Part shown: positions 26,108 to 33,412 of the stretch, piece by piece
Position numbering within the stretch: the stretch's first letter is position 1
Layout of the letters: each line of letters starts with the position of its first letter
NCBI GenBank assembly: GCA_017522135.1
Contig: JAFXAB010000038.1
Location: 1 to 33,689 of the forward strand
DNA length: 33,689 nucleotides
Source of the DNA: Bacteroidaceae bacterium
GTDB taxonomy: Bacteria; Bacteroidota; Bacteroidia; Bacteroidales; Barnesiellaceae_A
Reading direction: 5' to 3'
Made by a program: the position numbers and the translations under genes
The notes under the pieces: model-generated
Told to the model about the DNA's origin: nothing
Database searches by the model: none
Seen by the model: the letters and a program-made list of their open reading frames with translations, nothing else

Positions 26108-27766
26108 ATGATACGTAAGATATTTACCTCATTGCTCATTGCTTCTCTTGCCGTTACAGCAGTCAATGCACAGTTTATTGTCGAGAAAAACGATTCTACG
26201 ATAGTCAATATAGAAGGAAATCTGAAGTTTGAGAACCCGGCACAAGGTGCATGGTCGGTATCGGGTATTGACGTAGCCAATATTCGTTACATCAAGCGTG
26301 CCATGTTGCCCGTAATGCTCAATCAACAAGCCGTTGCCCAATATTACGAGGGTATTAAGAGTACAAGTAGAGACGGTAGTGCCAACTATTACTTCTGTCT
26401 ATCGGATGTACCCACCTCGTACGATGCCACAGGACAATTGCAACCCGTAGAGCCGGGTATGATGATGTGTTTCGACCTTTATGGCGAGAATAGTGCCGAC
26501 GAAGAGAATGCCATTATCCCCGAAGGTACATATCCCATTACATCAACCCTTGCATCGGGTACGACAGGCGTAGATTATACCTTTGCCCGAGTTCTCAACC
26601 CTGCCGGCGAGGTAGAATACAAGATATTGCAAGCCGGTAATGTAGAGGTAAAGCACATAGATGCAGGATATCAAATCGATTGTACATTCACCACTGTCGA
26701 GGGTGAAACATTTGAAGTACACTATACCGGTGAGATAGTATTCACCAATATGAGCGAAGACGCCGAAGATACATTGATGAATCAGGATGTAGAAAATACA
26801 ACATTCCGCGAGTGTGCCATAACAGCACACGGAGGCGATGCCGAATATCATCGATTCTCATTGCAACTCTTTGATGGCGATGTTACCGAAGAGGGTGTTA
26901 TCACAAGTGGTGTCGTTCTTAACATCGACCTCTTTGCAACAGCTCCCGAAGGTGACGAAATTGTTATCCCCGACGGCATATATACAGCAAGCCCCGATTA
27001 TCAGGAGATAGTAGAATTTGAGCCGTTTACATTCATGGCAGGCGATTGCTATACACTCATGGGATACCCCCTGCAAGTGGGTACTTATGTTCAAGACCTT
27101 CGCACTGCCGCCGAGGAGGGTTTTATAAGACATGGATATGCCAATGCCGGTACAATAGAGTTTAAGCATGAAGGTGAACAATACTCGCTCAAGGTAGATA
27201 TAACCATGCGCAACGGTATACGCATGACAGGCCAGTATCCTATGGGCGATGTAAATATCTTTGACGAGCGTCCCGAAGTGCCCGAAGGCGACTGGATAAG
27301 CACACTACGTGAAGACAAGACCTTGACATTCTCCGACGATATTTATGCCTATGCACACATGTATCCCAACTATCCGGTGGCTGGCGTAAACGAAATGGAA
27401 ATTATAGTAAACGACCATGGTTCTGACGAGTCGTTCCTTCTCGATATTATACTACCCGAAGGTGTAACATCGCCCGTTGGAACATACACATTGGGTAGCC
27501 TCGACAATCCCCAGCCCTATACATTTATACCCGGTTATTACAACTATGCAGTGATGTTGGGTACATGGGCATGGTTGCAGTATGTCGATGGTGTCAACGA
27601 CCCGGTTGGTCAAGCTCCTGCTACCGAAGGTACTATCGAGATAGCCGAGAATGCCGATGGAACATATACCATCAGTTATCAACTCAAAGACGATGCCGAC
27701 CCCAAACACACCGTTTCGGCATCGTGGACAGGCGATCTTCTCGACCCCCGAGGTACGTGGAAATAA
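26108..27766 (+). CDS. Secreted protein with about three beta-rich repeats, family not recognised
   Basis: A 552-residue protein with a signal peptide (MIRKIFTSLLIASLAVTAVNAQ). The first ~60 mature residues (VEKNDSTIVNIEGNLKFENPAQGAWSVSG) resemble the short N-terminal domain of the gene before it. About three divergent repeats of ~150 residues follow. Each has the pattern: beta strands, an IPEGTYPI/IPDGIYTA/LPEGVTSPVGTYT turn, an aromatic stretch, then GTIEI/GTIEFKHEG and an alternating-strand end. It ends in GDLLDPRGTW with no T9SS tail, so it may stay periplasmic or partner with its neighbour. A terminator follows at 27803. I assign no function. Confidence 0.72.
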   Translation: MIRKIFTSLLIASLAVTAVNAQFIVEKNDSTIVNIEGNLKFENPAQGAWSVSGIDVANIRYIKRAMLPVMLNQQAVAQYYEGIKSTSRDGSANYYFCLSDVPTSYDATGQLQPVEPGMMMCFDLYGENSADEENAIIPEGTYPITSTLASGTTGVDYTFARVLNPAGEVEYKILQAGNVEVKHIDAGYQIDCTFTTVEGETFEVHYTGEIVFTNMSEDAEDTLMNQDVENTTFRECAITAHGGDAEYHRFSLQLFDGDVTEEGVITSGVVLNIDLFATAPEGDEIVIPDGIYTASPDYQEIVEFEPFTFMAGDCYTLMGYPLQVGTYVQDLRTAAEEGFIRHGYANAGTIEFKHEGEQYSLKVDITMRNGIRMTGQYPMGDVNIFDERPEVPEGDWISTLREDKTLTFSDDIYAYAHMYPNYPVAGVNEMEIIVNDHGSDESFLLDIILPEGVTSPVGTYTLGSLDNPQPYTFIPGYYNYAVMLGTWAWLQYVDGVNDPVGQAPATEGTIEIAENADGTYTISYQLKDDADPKHTVSASWTGDLLDPRGTWK

Positions 27767-27802
27767 AAAGAATTGAATTTAGATAATAAAAAAGGAAATG
27801 CG

Positions 27803-27833
27803 TATGCCGTGCTCACACACAAAGCACGGCATA
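27803..27833 (+). terminator. Terminator after the secreted-protein pair
   Basis: An 11-bp inverted repeat (TATGCCGTGCT with its complement) has a 9-nt loop and is followed by TGTTATATTTT. Confidence 0.7.
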
Positions 27834-28034
27834 TGTTATATTTTACCTGTCGCACGTTGTGCTATATCATACATAAGGTGAGAAGAAACGTAAGCACGCC
27901 CAATCAAACCGCGATAGATTAATTTAACCCTTTCGGTCTTCGACCACGTCCTCACGCAACGGCTCGCAGAGGCCGAAAAATGTACTTCTGTCTAAAAAAA
28001 TATTCTGTCTCATTTAAAATCCCATGCGAGGTAT
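27834..28034. other. Intergenic stretch left of the accessory block, with inverted repeats
   Basis: The gene-free gap from 27767 to 28136 holds the terminator above, then this stretch, then the 13-bp repeat and the methyltransferase promoter. Here TTTCGG (27931-27936) and CCGAAA (27973-27978) enclose two smaller hairpins (GGTC/GACC and CGGC/GCCG). No reading frame of note is seen. Confidence 0.5.
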
Positions 28035-28047
28035 ATGAGGTCGGAGA
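28035..28047 (+). repeat. 13-bp direct repeat, left copy
   Basis: ATGAGGTCGGAGA is identical to 33034-33046. It lies just before the AT-rich accessory block, 4999 bases from its partner, and may mark the left edge of an inserted or recombined segment. Confidence 0.6.
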
Positions 28048-28077
28048 TTCGCTAATGCAAAAATAAAGATGCTTAAT

Positions 28078-28108
28078 GTTGATTTATAGTATTTCTTTAT
28101 TAAATTTG
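28078..28108 (+). promoter_or_regulatory. Promoter of the methyltransferase-kinase-receiver-caspase operon
   Basis: GTTG (28078-28081), 19 bases, then TAAATTTG (28101-28108) fits the Bacteroidota pattern with one mismatch in the -33 box. The predicted start near 28115 gives a leader of about 20 nt. It lies inside the direct-repeat boundaries, so the block carries its own promoter. Confidence 0.6.
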
Positions 28109-28136
28109 CAATTTAATAATTAGTAACAAAAGTATA

Positions 28137-29216
28137 ATGCCTATTTTACAACATAAACGTAGAGGACGGCTTCCGCGTATAGAAGTCGTAGACTTATTTT
28201 GTGGAATTGGTGGCTTGAGCTATGGAATGAAACAAAAAGGGCTGGAAATCCTTGCTGGTTTTGATGTTGATGATACGTGTAAATTTGCATATGAGACTAA
28301 TAATAATGCACGTTTCTTCTTCGAAAATGTAGTAAATGTCACACCTGATAAGATAAAATCATTATACTCTAAAAAGTCTGTTAGAGTTTTAGCCGGTTGT
28401 GCTCCTTGTCAACCATTTTCATCGTACGCATTTAAAAATAAGAATAAAGATTCTGAAAAGTATGATTTGTTGTATGAATTCTTAAGGTTGGTAAAAGGTG
28501 TAAAACCAGATATTGTTACAATGGAGAATGTGCCCTCTATTGCGGCATTCAAACTAAAACCTGTATTGAAAGATTTTGTGGATGGATTAAGTAAAGAAGG
28601 ATATTTTGTAAAATACAAGGTGGTGTATTGTCCTGATTATGGTATTCCACAAACTCGTAAGCGTTTGGTGCTTCTTGCATCGAAACTAGGCGAAATAGAT
28701 TTAATACCACCAACTAATAAGAAAGAAAACTATGTAACGGTTTTAGATACAATAGGAATGTTGCCTGAATTAAAAGCTGGTGAATCCTCTGTTTCGGATC
28801 CTTTACACCGTTGTTCTGCGCTAACTGAAATTAATTTGAAAAGAGTTCAAGCAACCCCTTATGGTGGTGGTTGGAAAGATTGGCCTATTGAATTGCAATT
28901 AGATTGTCATAAAAAGGAGAAAGGAAGAAGTTTTGGTAGCGTTTATGGAAGAATGCGTTGGGATAGGCCTGCACCGACAATGACAACGCAGTGTACGGGT
29001 CTTGGAAACGGACGCTTTGCCCATCCAGAACAAGATAGGGCGATATCTGCTCGTGAAGCTGCTTTGTTTCAAACATTTCCTATTGGTTATAAATTTTTTG
29101 CGGATGAAGAAAATGTCTCTTTAACAAAGGCATCTCGTTATATTGGAAATGCGGTGCCTCCTGTTTTAGGTGAGGTAATCGCTGAAAGTATTAAGTTACA
29201 TATCAGAACTCATTAG
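28137..29216 (+). CDS. DNA (cytosine-5) methyltransferase
   Basis: A 359-residue C5 methyltransferase with the motifs in standard order: motif I VVDLFCGIGGLSYG (SAM binding, about 17-30), motif IV GCAPCQPFSSY with catalytic Cys91, motif VI MENV (Glu130), motif VIII QTRKR (172-176), a target-recognition region (about 185-300, including GSVYGRMRWDRPAPTMTTQ), motif IX with REAALFQTFP, and motif X GNAVPPVLGE. All catalytic residues are present, so the protein should be active; the target site cannot be read. No restriction endonuclease gene is beside it. It is the first gene of an AT-rich four-gene operon, with the next start 9 bases after its stop. It likely marks host DNA as self. Confidence 0.93.
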   Translation: MPILQHKRRGRLPRIEVVDLFCGIGGLSYGMKQKGLEILAGFDVDDTCKFAYETNNNARFFFENVVNVTPDKIKSLYSKKSVRVLAGCAPCQPFSSYAFKNKNKDSEKYDLLYEFLRLVKGVKPDIVTMENVPSIAAFKLKPVLKDFVDGLSKEGYFVKYKVVYCPDYGIPQTRKRLVLLASKLGEIDLIPPTNKKENYVTVLDTIGMLPELKAGESSVSDPLHRCSALTEINLKRVQATPYGGGWKDWPIELQLDCHKKEKGRSFGSVYGRMRWDRPAPTMTTQCTGLGNGRFAHPEQDRAISAREAALFQTFPIGYKFFADEENVSLTKASRYIGNAVPPVLGEVIAESIKLHIRTH

Positions 29217-29225
29217 TATAATATT

Positions 29226-31331
29226 ATGAATGAACATGGCGCATTAAAATGGAGGTTTGACGTGAGTACATTTCGCTTAATTGGGCGAGATTTAATCACG
29301 GATAGAGTTACAGCATTATTTGAATTAGTAAAGAATTGTTATGATGCTAATGCGACTGATGTTACGATTACATTCAATAATGTGAGTTCAAAACAAAGCG
29401 ATTCCTTCATTTCCGTAGCGGATAATGGTATCGGAATGTCCTTTGTTGATATACGTGATAAATGGATGGTTATTGGTACGTCAAATAAGCGTGAACATTC
29501 ATATACGCCAGAACCAATAAAACGTAGATGTGTAGGAGAAAAAGGAATTGGACGTTTTGCTGTTGATAAACTCGGTGATATTGTAAATATTAGAACCAAG
29601 CAGATTAATGAAGATAAATGGTTAGAGGTAGTAATTGATTGGAATGCTTATTTTGACAAAAGCAAAGAAAAGGGTGAAATACAGCTGTTTACTGATATTG
29701 AGAATGAATATTCATATACGGATGCTGACAATATAAGTGAGCATGGAACAAGATTGTTGATAACAGGTGTTCGTGAAGCGTGGGCTAAAGGAGACATTAT
29801 GCGTTTTATTTCTGAAATATCTAAGATTGTTTCTCCTTTTGCTGATTTTAGTTATCCTTTTAAGATTAGAGTTATTGCCCCAGAATTTAATATTGATACA
29901 TTAGCCTCAAGAAATATAGATGATGTAAACATTGCAACTTTAAGTTTTACTTTGGATTACAATACTTTTCAAGGTTATCAGGAAGTTGCCAAATATAATG
30001 AACTTAGTGGTAATATAGAAATTGATAAAATTCCATTAAAGTCTTTTGGTGGAATACGAATGCGTGTTTATTATTTCGATGAAACAGCACGAAGAAAGTA
30101 TAGAAAAGATTTCCCGAATAACCAAATTGATGGTATAAAAATATATAGAGATGGAGTCATCACAACTCCATTTGCGGAAAATGAGCACGATGATGATAAG
30201 AAAAGAGATATTCTAGGTATAGACAAACGAATTTGGATGAATATCTTTGATAGGGTAAGCTCTAGGGAAATAATTGGATTAGTCGAAATAACAAAGGAAG
30301 GAAACCCTTTAATTATTGATGCAACCAATCGTCAGGACTTTGTTGATAATGAAGAGTACAAAGAACTGAAAGATTTTATCATAAAACAGCTTGATTGTAT
30401 AGAGAACTACAAAAAGTATCGTCGTAAAGCCAAAAAGAAAGAGAGTCAAGGAACACTGGAAGTTGCGGGGCAGAATATTTTGGATTTTATTTCATCTGTA
30501 GAAAGTATAACTCGTGATAATCCAAATTTGAAAGAGAGTTTTGCCCCGGTTATTGAACAGGCCAAGAAAACGGGTAAAGCTGTCAGAACTGCAATAAAAG
30601 AGAAGAAAGAAGCTGAGGAGGAATTTGCTCGTAAGGAGAATATATATATGAGTATTATGTCGTTGCAAGAATATGCAATACATATAACTCATGCTGTAAG
30701 AACAACTCTTAATAAAATACGTGATAGAGTTGAATATTTTGATATGTTCTTTCCTGATCAAGATGAGGAGGAATTGTTTAAAAGATATGCCAAAGAGATG
30801 TTTCGCGAGTTCAAGGTCTTGAATCGTGTTATTGATTATATGTTGAGCTATTCACAGTCAAATCTTCATCCTGAGGATATTGAACTAAATGACACAATTA
30901 GAGAAATCTATTCCGAATATGCTCCCATTTTTACTTCGAACCAAGTAATAGTTGATTTGGTCTTGCCTGGTAAAATAACATTGAAGGATACAAGAAAACA
31001 ATTTTTTAGAGATATTTTTCAGAATTTGTTGGATAATTCTGTAAAAGCAGTTCGTAATACCGATAAAAAGATTGTGAGATGTGAAGTTGTATTAGAGAAA
31101 GAAAAATTAATCATTCTTGTTTCTGATACCGGATATGGTATTCCTGTTGAAAATAGGCAATGGGTGTTTGGTATATATAACACAACAACACAGGAACAAG
31201 GAGGAGCGGGTATTGGATTGTATATTGTTAAAACCAGGGTTGAATCTTTGAAAGGTCATATAGAAATTATAGATAGTGAGTTTGGTGATATTGGTACCAC
31301 CGTAAAAATAGAATTACCATTCAAAAAATAA
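29226..31331 (+). CDS. Dual GHKL ATPase: N-terminal Hsp90/MORC-like module and C-terminal histidine-kinase module
   Basis: A 701-residue soluble protein with no signal peptide or membrane segment. The first GHKL module (about 10-220) has the N box ELVKNCYDAN (33-42), DNGIGM (66-71) and GEKGIGRFA (104-112), in the style of Hsp90/MutL/MORC ATPases. The middle part (about 220-400) probably matches their S5-like domain. A charged helical, likely coiled-coil stretch (about 430-475) leads to a DHp-like helix with ITHAVRTTL, in which His489 is the candidate phospho-acceptor. The second GHKL module has N box IFQNLLDNSVKAV (about 597-609), DTGYGIP (634-640), an F-box-like VFGIYNTT and GGAGIGLYIV (659-668). 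Both ATP sites look complete. A receiver gene starts 6 bases after the stop, fitting a kinase-receiver pair; the sensing role is inferred. Confidence 0.87.
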   Translation: MNEHGALKWRFDVSTFRLIGRDLITDRVTALFELVKNCYDANATDVTITFNNVSSKQSDSFISVADNGIGMSFVDIRDKWMVIGTSNKREHSYTPEPIKRRCVGEKGIGRFAVDKLGDIVNIRTKQINEDKWLEVVIDWNAYFDKSKEKGEIQLFTDIENEYSYTDADNISEHGTRLLITGVREAWAKGDIMRFISEISKIVSPFADFSYPFKIRVIAPEFNIDTLASRNIDDVNIATLSFTLDYNTFQGYQEVAKYNELSGNIEIDKIPLKSFGGIRMRVYYFDETARRKYRKDFPNNQIDGIKIYRDGVITTPFAENEHDDDKKRDILGIDKRIWMNIFDRVSSREIIGLVEITKEGNPLIIDATNRQDFVDNEEYKELKDFIIKQLDCIENYKKYRRKAKKKESQGTLEVAGQNILDFISSVESITRDNPNLKESFAPVIEQAKKTGKAVRTAIKEKKEAEEEFARKENIYMSIMSLQEYAIHITHAVRTTLNKIRDRVEYFDMFFPDQDEEELFKRYAKEMFREFKVLNRVIDYMLSYSQSNLHPEDIELNDTIREIYSEYAPIFTSNQVIVDLVLPGKITLKDTRKQFFRDIFQNLLDNSVKAVRNTDKKIVRCEVVLEKEKLIILVSDTGYGIPVENRQWVFGIYNTTTQEQGGAGIGLYIVKTRVESLKGHIEIIDSEFGDIGTTVKIELPFKK

Positions 31332-31337
31332 AAGAAT

Positions 31338-31979
31338 ATGAATTATAAGCTTGTATTTATAGACGATAATATGCGAGAAGGATTGGAACACCCTTTTGTT
31401 CGAGCCATTGGTAAGAAAAGGAAAAGTGCAGAATTGAGCGTTTTTATAGATCCTTCTAAAGGTTTAGATTATGTTTTAAATAATCTGAATTCTAAAATGA
31501 TTGTTTTTCTTGACTATAAGTTTGATGGTTATAGTCTTCAAGGAATTAATGTGCTGAAAGAAATACGTAAGCGTACATCTTTGTTGTATATTGTAATGAT
31601 GTCAGCTAATTCCATAAATCAAATTGCAGGCTTGGATATTCTTGAAATGATTAATGAGAATTATATCTGGTTTTTCGATAGGAATAATGGAACAATAGAT
31701 GATGCTTGTAATTTGATTGATAAAATCAATCGATTGTGGAATGTACGTTTTGATTGTATATTAGAGAATTGGATAATAAAGCATCCTAATGATGCAAATA
31801 AAAAAGTTTTTTCTCAACCGGGGCAAGAAGAATCATATACTTGGGAAAGAATATTAGTGGAACTACGTGAACAGACACCTATAGGAAAGATGTTTGAAAA
31901 ACTCATTAATCAGTTTTATATATATAACCTTACTACAAAATCTGAGCAAAATGCCGAAGATAATAATAGCATACAATAA
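31338..31979 (+). CDS. Stand-alone receiver-like protein with C-terminal extension
   Basis: A 213-residue protein. Residues 1-125 look like a response-regulator receiver: LVFIDDN (acidic pair Asp9/Asp10), MIVFLDYKFDG with candidate phospho-acceptor Asp59, and IVMMSAN with Ser89 at the Thr/Ser switch position. The usual Lys-Pro near the end of the fold is replaced by WFFDRN, so phosphorylation chemistry may be altered. The C-terminal ~70 residues (ENWIIKHP ... TWERILVELREQTPIGKMFEKLINQFYIYNL) are helical and do not resemble a DNA-binding domain, which suggests a protein target. It follows the kinase gene by 6 bases and overlaps the next start by 29 bases. Confidence 0.73.
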   Translation: MNYKLVFIDDNMREGLEHPFVRAIGKKRKSAELSVFIDPSKGLDYVLNNLNSKMIVFLDYKFDGYSLQGINVLKEIRKRTSLLYIVMMSANSINQIAGLDILEMINENYIWFFDRNNGTIDDACNLIDKINRLWNVRFDCILENWIIKHPNDANKKVFSQPGQEESYTWERILVELREQTPIGKMFEKLINQFYIYNLTTKSEQNAEDNNSIQ

Positions 31980-32592
31980 TAGTCATAATATAGAGTCACA
32001 CAATTTTTTTCAATTATGCGCAGATTGTATTAAGCAAAGTTGTGTTGATAATAAATATGATTATACCTCTTTAATGCCGCCGGAATTAACAGAGGAAAAG
32101 ATTATGGAAAACATTCTAACACATAAATTCTGTTTTATTGCAGCCCATGGCGATGTAGATGGCGTGTATAATGAAAATAATGAGGATGTAATATCTACAA
32201 GAACGACAAATTATGCATTTAAGGAAAAATGTTTTTATTCTGTAGCTTGTCATTGTGCTAAAAATCTTAAGGATGAATTAATGCGAATTGGTATAAATTT
32301 ATTTGTTGGTTATGAGAATGAATACCGTATAGGATATAATGATACTGTTTTCGCTGATTGTGCAATGGAGGGCGCAAAACAAATTTGTTCTGGTTCTACA
32401 TTTGAAAAGTCCAAAGCATTTATGCTTGCAAAATATGATGATGCTATAAATGATATATATAAATCTTTGGATAGTGAAAAGAATGATTCAATAAAAAATA
32501 CATTATTTTGGGATGCGGCTTTTTTGCTAGAAAATAAGGAAAATCTTGTTTTTGAAGGGAAACTATCGTTAACACTCTCTGATATTGTATAA
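31951..32592 (+). CDS. Small caspase/CHAT-like protein, candidate cysteine protease
   Basis: The protein has 213 residues from the ATG at 31951 (MPKIIIAYNN). A start 19 codons upstream exists, but this one begins the fold with a beta strand and fits translational coupling to the overlapping receiver gene. The order of elements follows the caspase/CHAT fold: strand one KIIIAYN, then FCFIAAHGDVDG with His66 in the HG motif, then CFYSVACHCAKNL with Cys100 at the place of the catalytic Cys, and INLFVGYENEYRIGY, resembling the next core strand with its GY/G turn. The family is too divergent to name; another alpha/beta hydrolytic fold is possible. In this context it is the likely effector. The AT-rich codon use differs from the flanking host genes. 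Confidence 0.58.
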   Translation: MPKIIIAYNNSHNIESHNFFQLCADCIKQSCVDNKYDYTSLMPPELTEEKIMENILTHKFCFIAAHGDVDGVYNENNEDVISTRTTNYAFKEKCFYSVACHCAKNLKDELMRIGINLFVGYENEYRIGYNDTVFADCAMEGAKQICSGSTFEKSKAFMLAKYDDAINDIYKSLDSEKNDSIKNTLFWDAAFLLENKENLVFEGKLSLTLSDIV

Positions 32593-32601
32593 AATAAGTT
32601 T

Positions 32602-33033
32602 ATTGGCACAAATTTTATACTTGTGGAAAAACTACCCGAAGGAAGAAAATCAAAACCAACTGCAAAAACAGTTGTCAAACTGCTCTTCCCATATCGTGAA
32701 AGCATAAAAACAATTACTACGGATAATGGTTGCGAGTTCGCTGCGCATATTGATATAACCAATAAATTAAGCCTTAAAGGGCAGGATAAAATTATTGTAT
32801 ATTTTGCAGATTCATACTGCTCTTGGCAAAAGGGAGCTATAGAAAATGCCAATAAGCTCATTCGAAAGTATATCCCTAAAAAGGCTAATTTTGATGACTT
32901 TTCCAATCTTAAAATATTATCCATTCAGAAGAAATTAAATAGACGCCCAAGAGAAAAATTAAATTTCAAATCTCCTTTAATATGCTTTTTTAGCAATCTT
33001 TCTTAATTTTGCATTTGCTGTTGGACTCTACAG
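32602..33033 (+). pseudogene. Truncated IS30-family transposase remnant
   Basis: The frame 32623-33006 encodes the C-terminal part of an IS30-type DDE transposase: LVEKLPEGRKSKPTAKTVVKLL, then ITTDNGCEFAAH (second catalytic Asp), YFADSYCSWQKGAIENANKLIRKYIPK (catalytic Glu) and RPREKLNFKSP. The N-terminal DNA-binding region and the first catalytic Asp are missing. The reading frame continues from the stop of the caspase-like gene without a shift. Near the end a frameshift puts the expected LNFA tail in another frame (33002-33037). GACTCTACAG at 33024-33033 may be the right terminal repeat. No left end is seen, so the element is dead. Confidence 0.85.
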
Positions 33034-33046
33034 ATGAGGTCGGAGA
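33034..33046 (+). repeat. 13-bp direct repeat, right copy
   Basis: ATGAGGTCGGAGA is identical to 28035-28047. It begins directly after the putative IS30 end CTCTACAG. Confidence 0.6.
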
Positions 33047-33076
33047 AAATCCCCGTGTGTAAATTTTTGAACTATC

Positions 33077-33109
33077 GTTGCTATCCTTATTATTTATTTA
33101 ATACCTTTG
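33077..33109 (+). promoter_or_regulatory. Promoter upstream of the M6 protease gene or a small RNA
   Basis: GTTG (33077-33080), 21 bases, then TACCTTTG (33102-33109) fits the Bacteroidota pattern with one mismatch in the -33 box. The predicted start is near 33116, about 300 bases before the next ATG. Confidence 0.5.
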
Positions 33110-33115
33110 CAATGA

Positions 33116-33367
33116 TGAGGCACATATCCTCATTACTACAGCGGTAGGAGTATTTATTATCAAAGCGTTTTGCTTTATCCTTTTCACGAAATTCGCCAAA
33201 ATTTTCTACTACAGGATAATGCAGTCACAAGACGCTCATGCTTGCTTGTATCCACCCCGGCAAGGGGTCGATGCTATATAGCAATGCGTGGGGTGGGCTG
33301 TTTATTGTAGCTGGGCGTTTGGCGATGCCTCGTGAAAGATAAACCGAACATCGTCCCACGCTTTTTT
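33116..33367 (+). ncRNA. Possible structured RNA or long leader ending in a terminator-like hairpin
   Basis: This gene-free stretch holds several stems: ATGAGG/CCTCAT at the start, AAAGC/GCTTT, CCACCCC/GGGGTGG (33252-33258 with 33290-33296), GTTTAT/ATAAAC (33300-33305 with 33339-33344), CGATG/CATCG, and GCGTGGG/CCCACGC (33286-33292 with 33355-33361). The last is followed by TTTTTT. A promoter sits at its left edge. It could be a small RNA of about 250 nt or a regulatory leader of the next gene. I do not recognise the family. Confidence 0.3.
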
Positions 33368-33412
33368 ATGCAACCACCTCAACCGGGATGTGAGAGGTAT
33401 ACAATCTATAAA

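Noticed and set aside
32310..32924. 204-residue minus-strand frame across the caspase-like gene and the IS remnant
   Set aside because: It spans the junction of two unrelated sequences on the opposite strand and shows a Ser/Phe-rich shadow composition.
28035..33046. Reading the 13-bp repeat as an IS30 target-site duplication
   Set aside because: IS30-family duplications are usually only a few bases, and the sequence after the left copy does not match the complement of the putative right end (CTGTAGAGTC), so the repeat is not a simple IS30 footprint.
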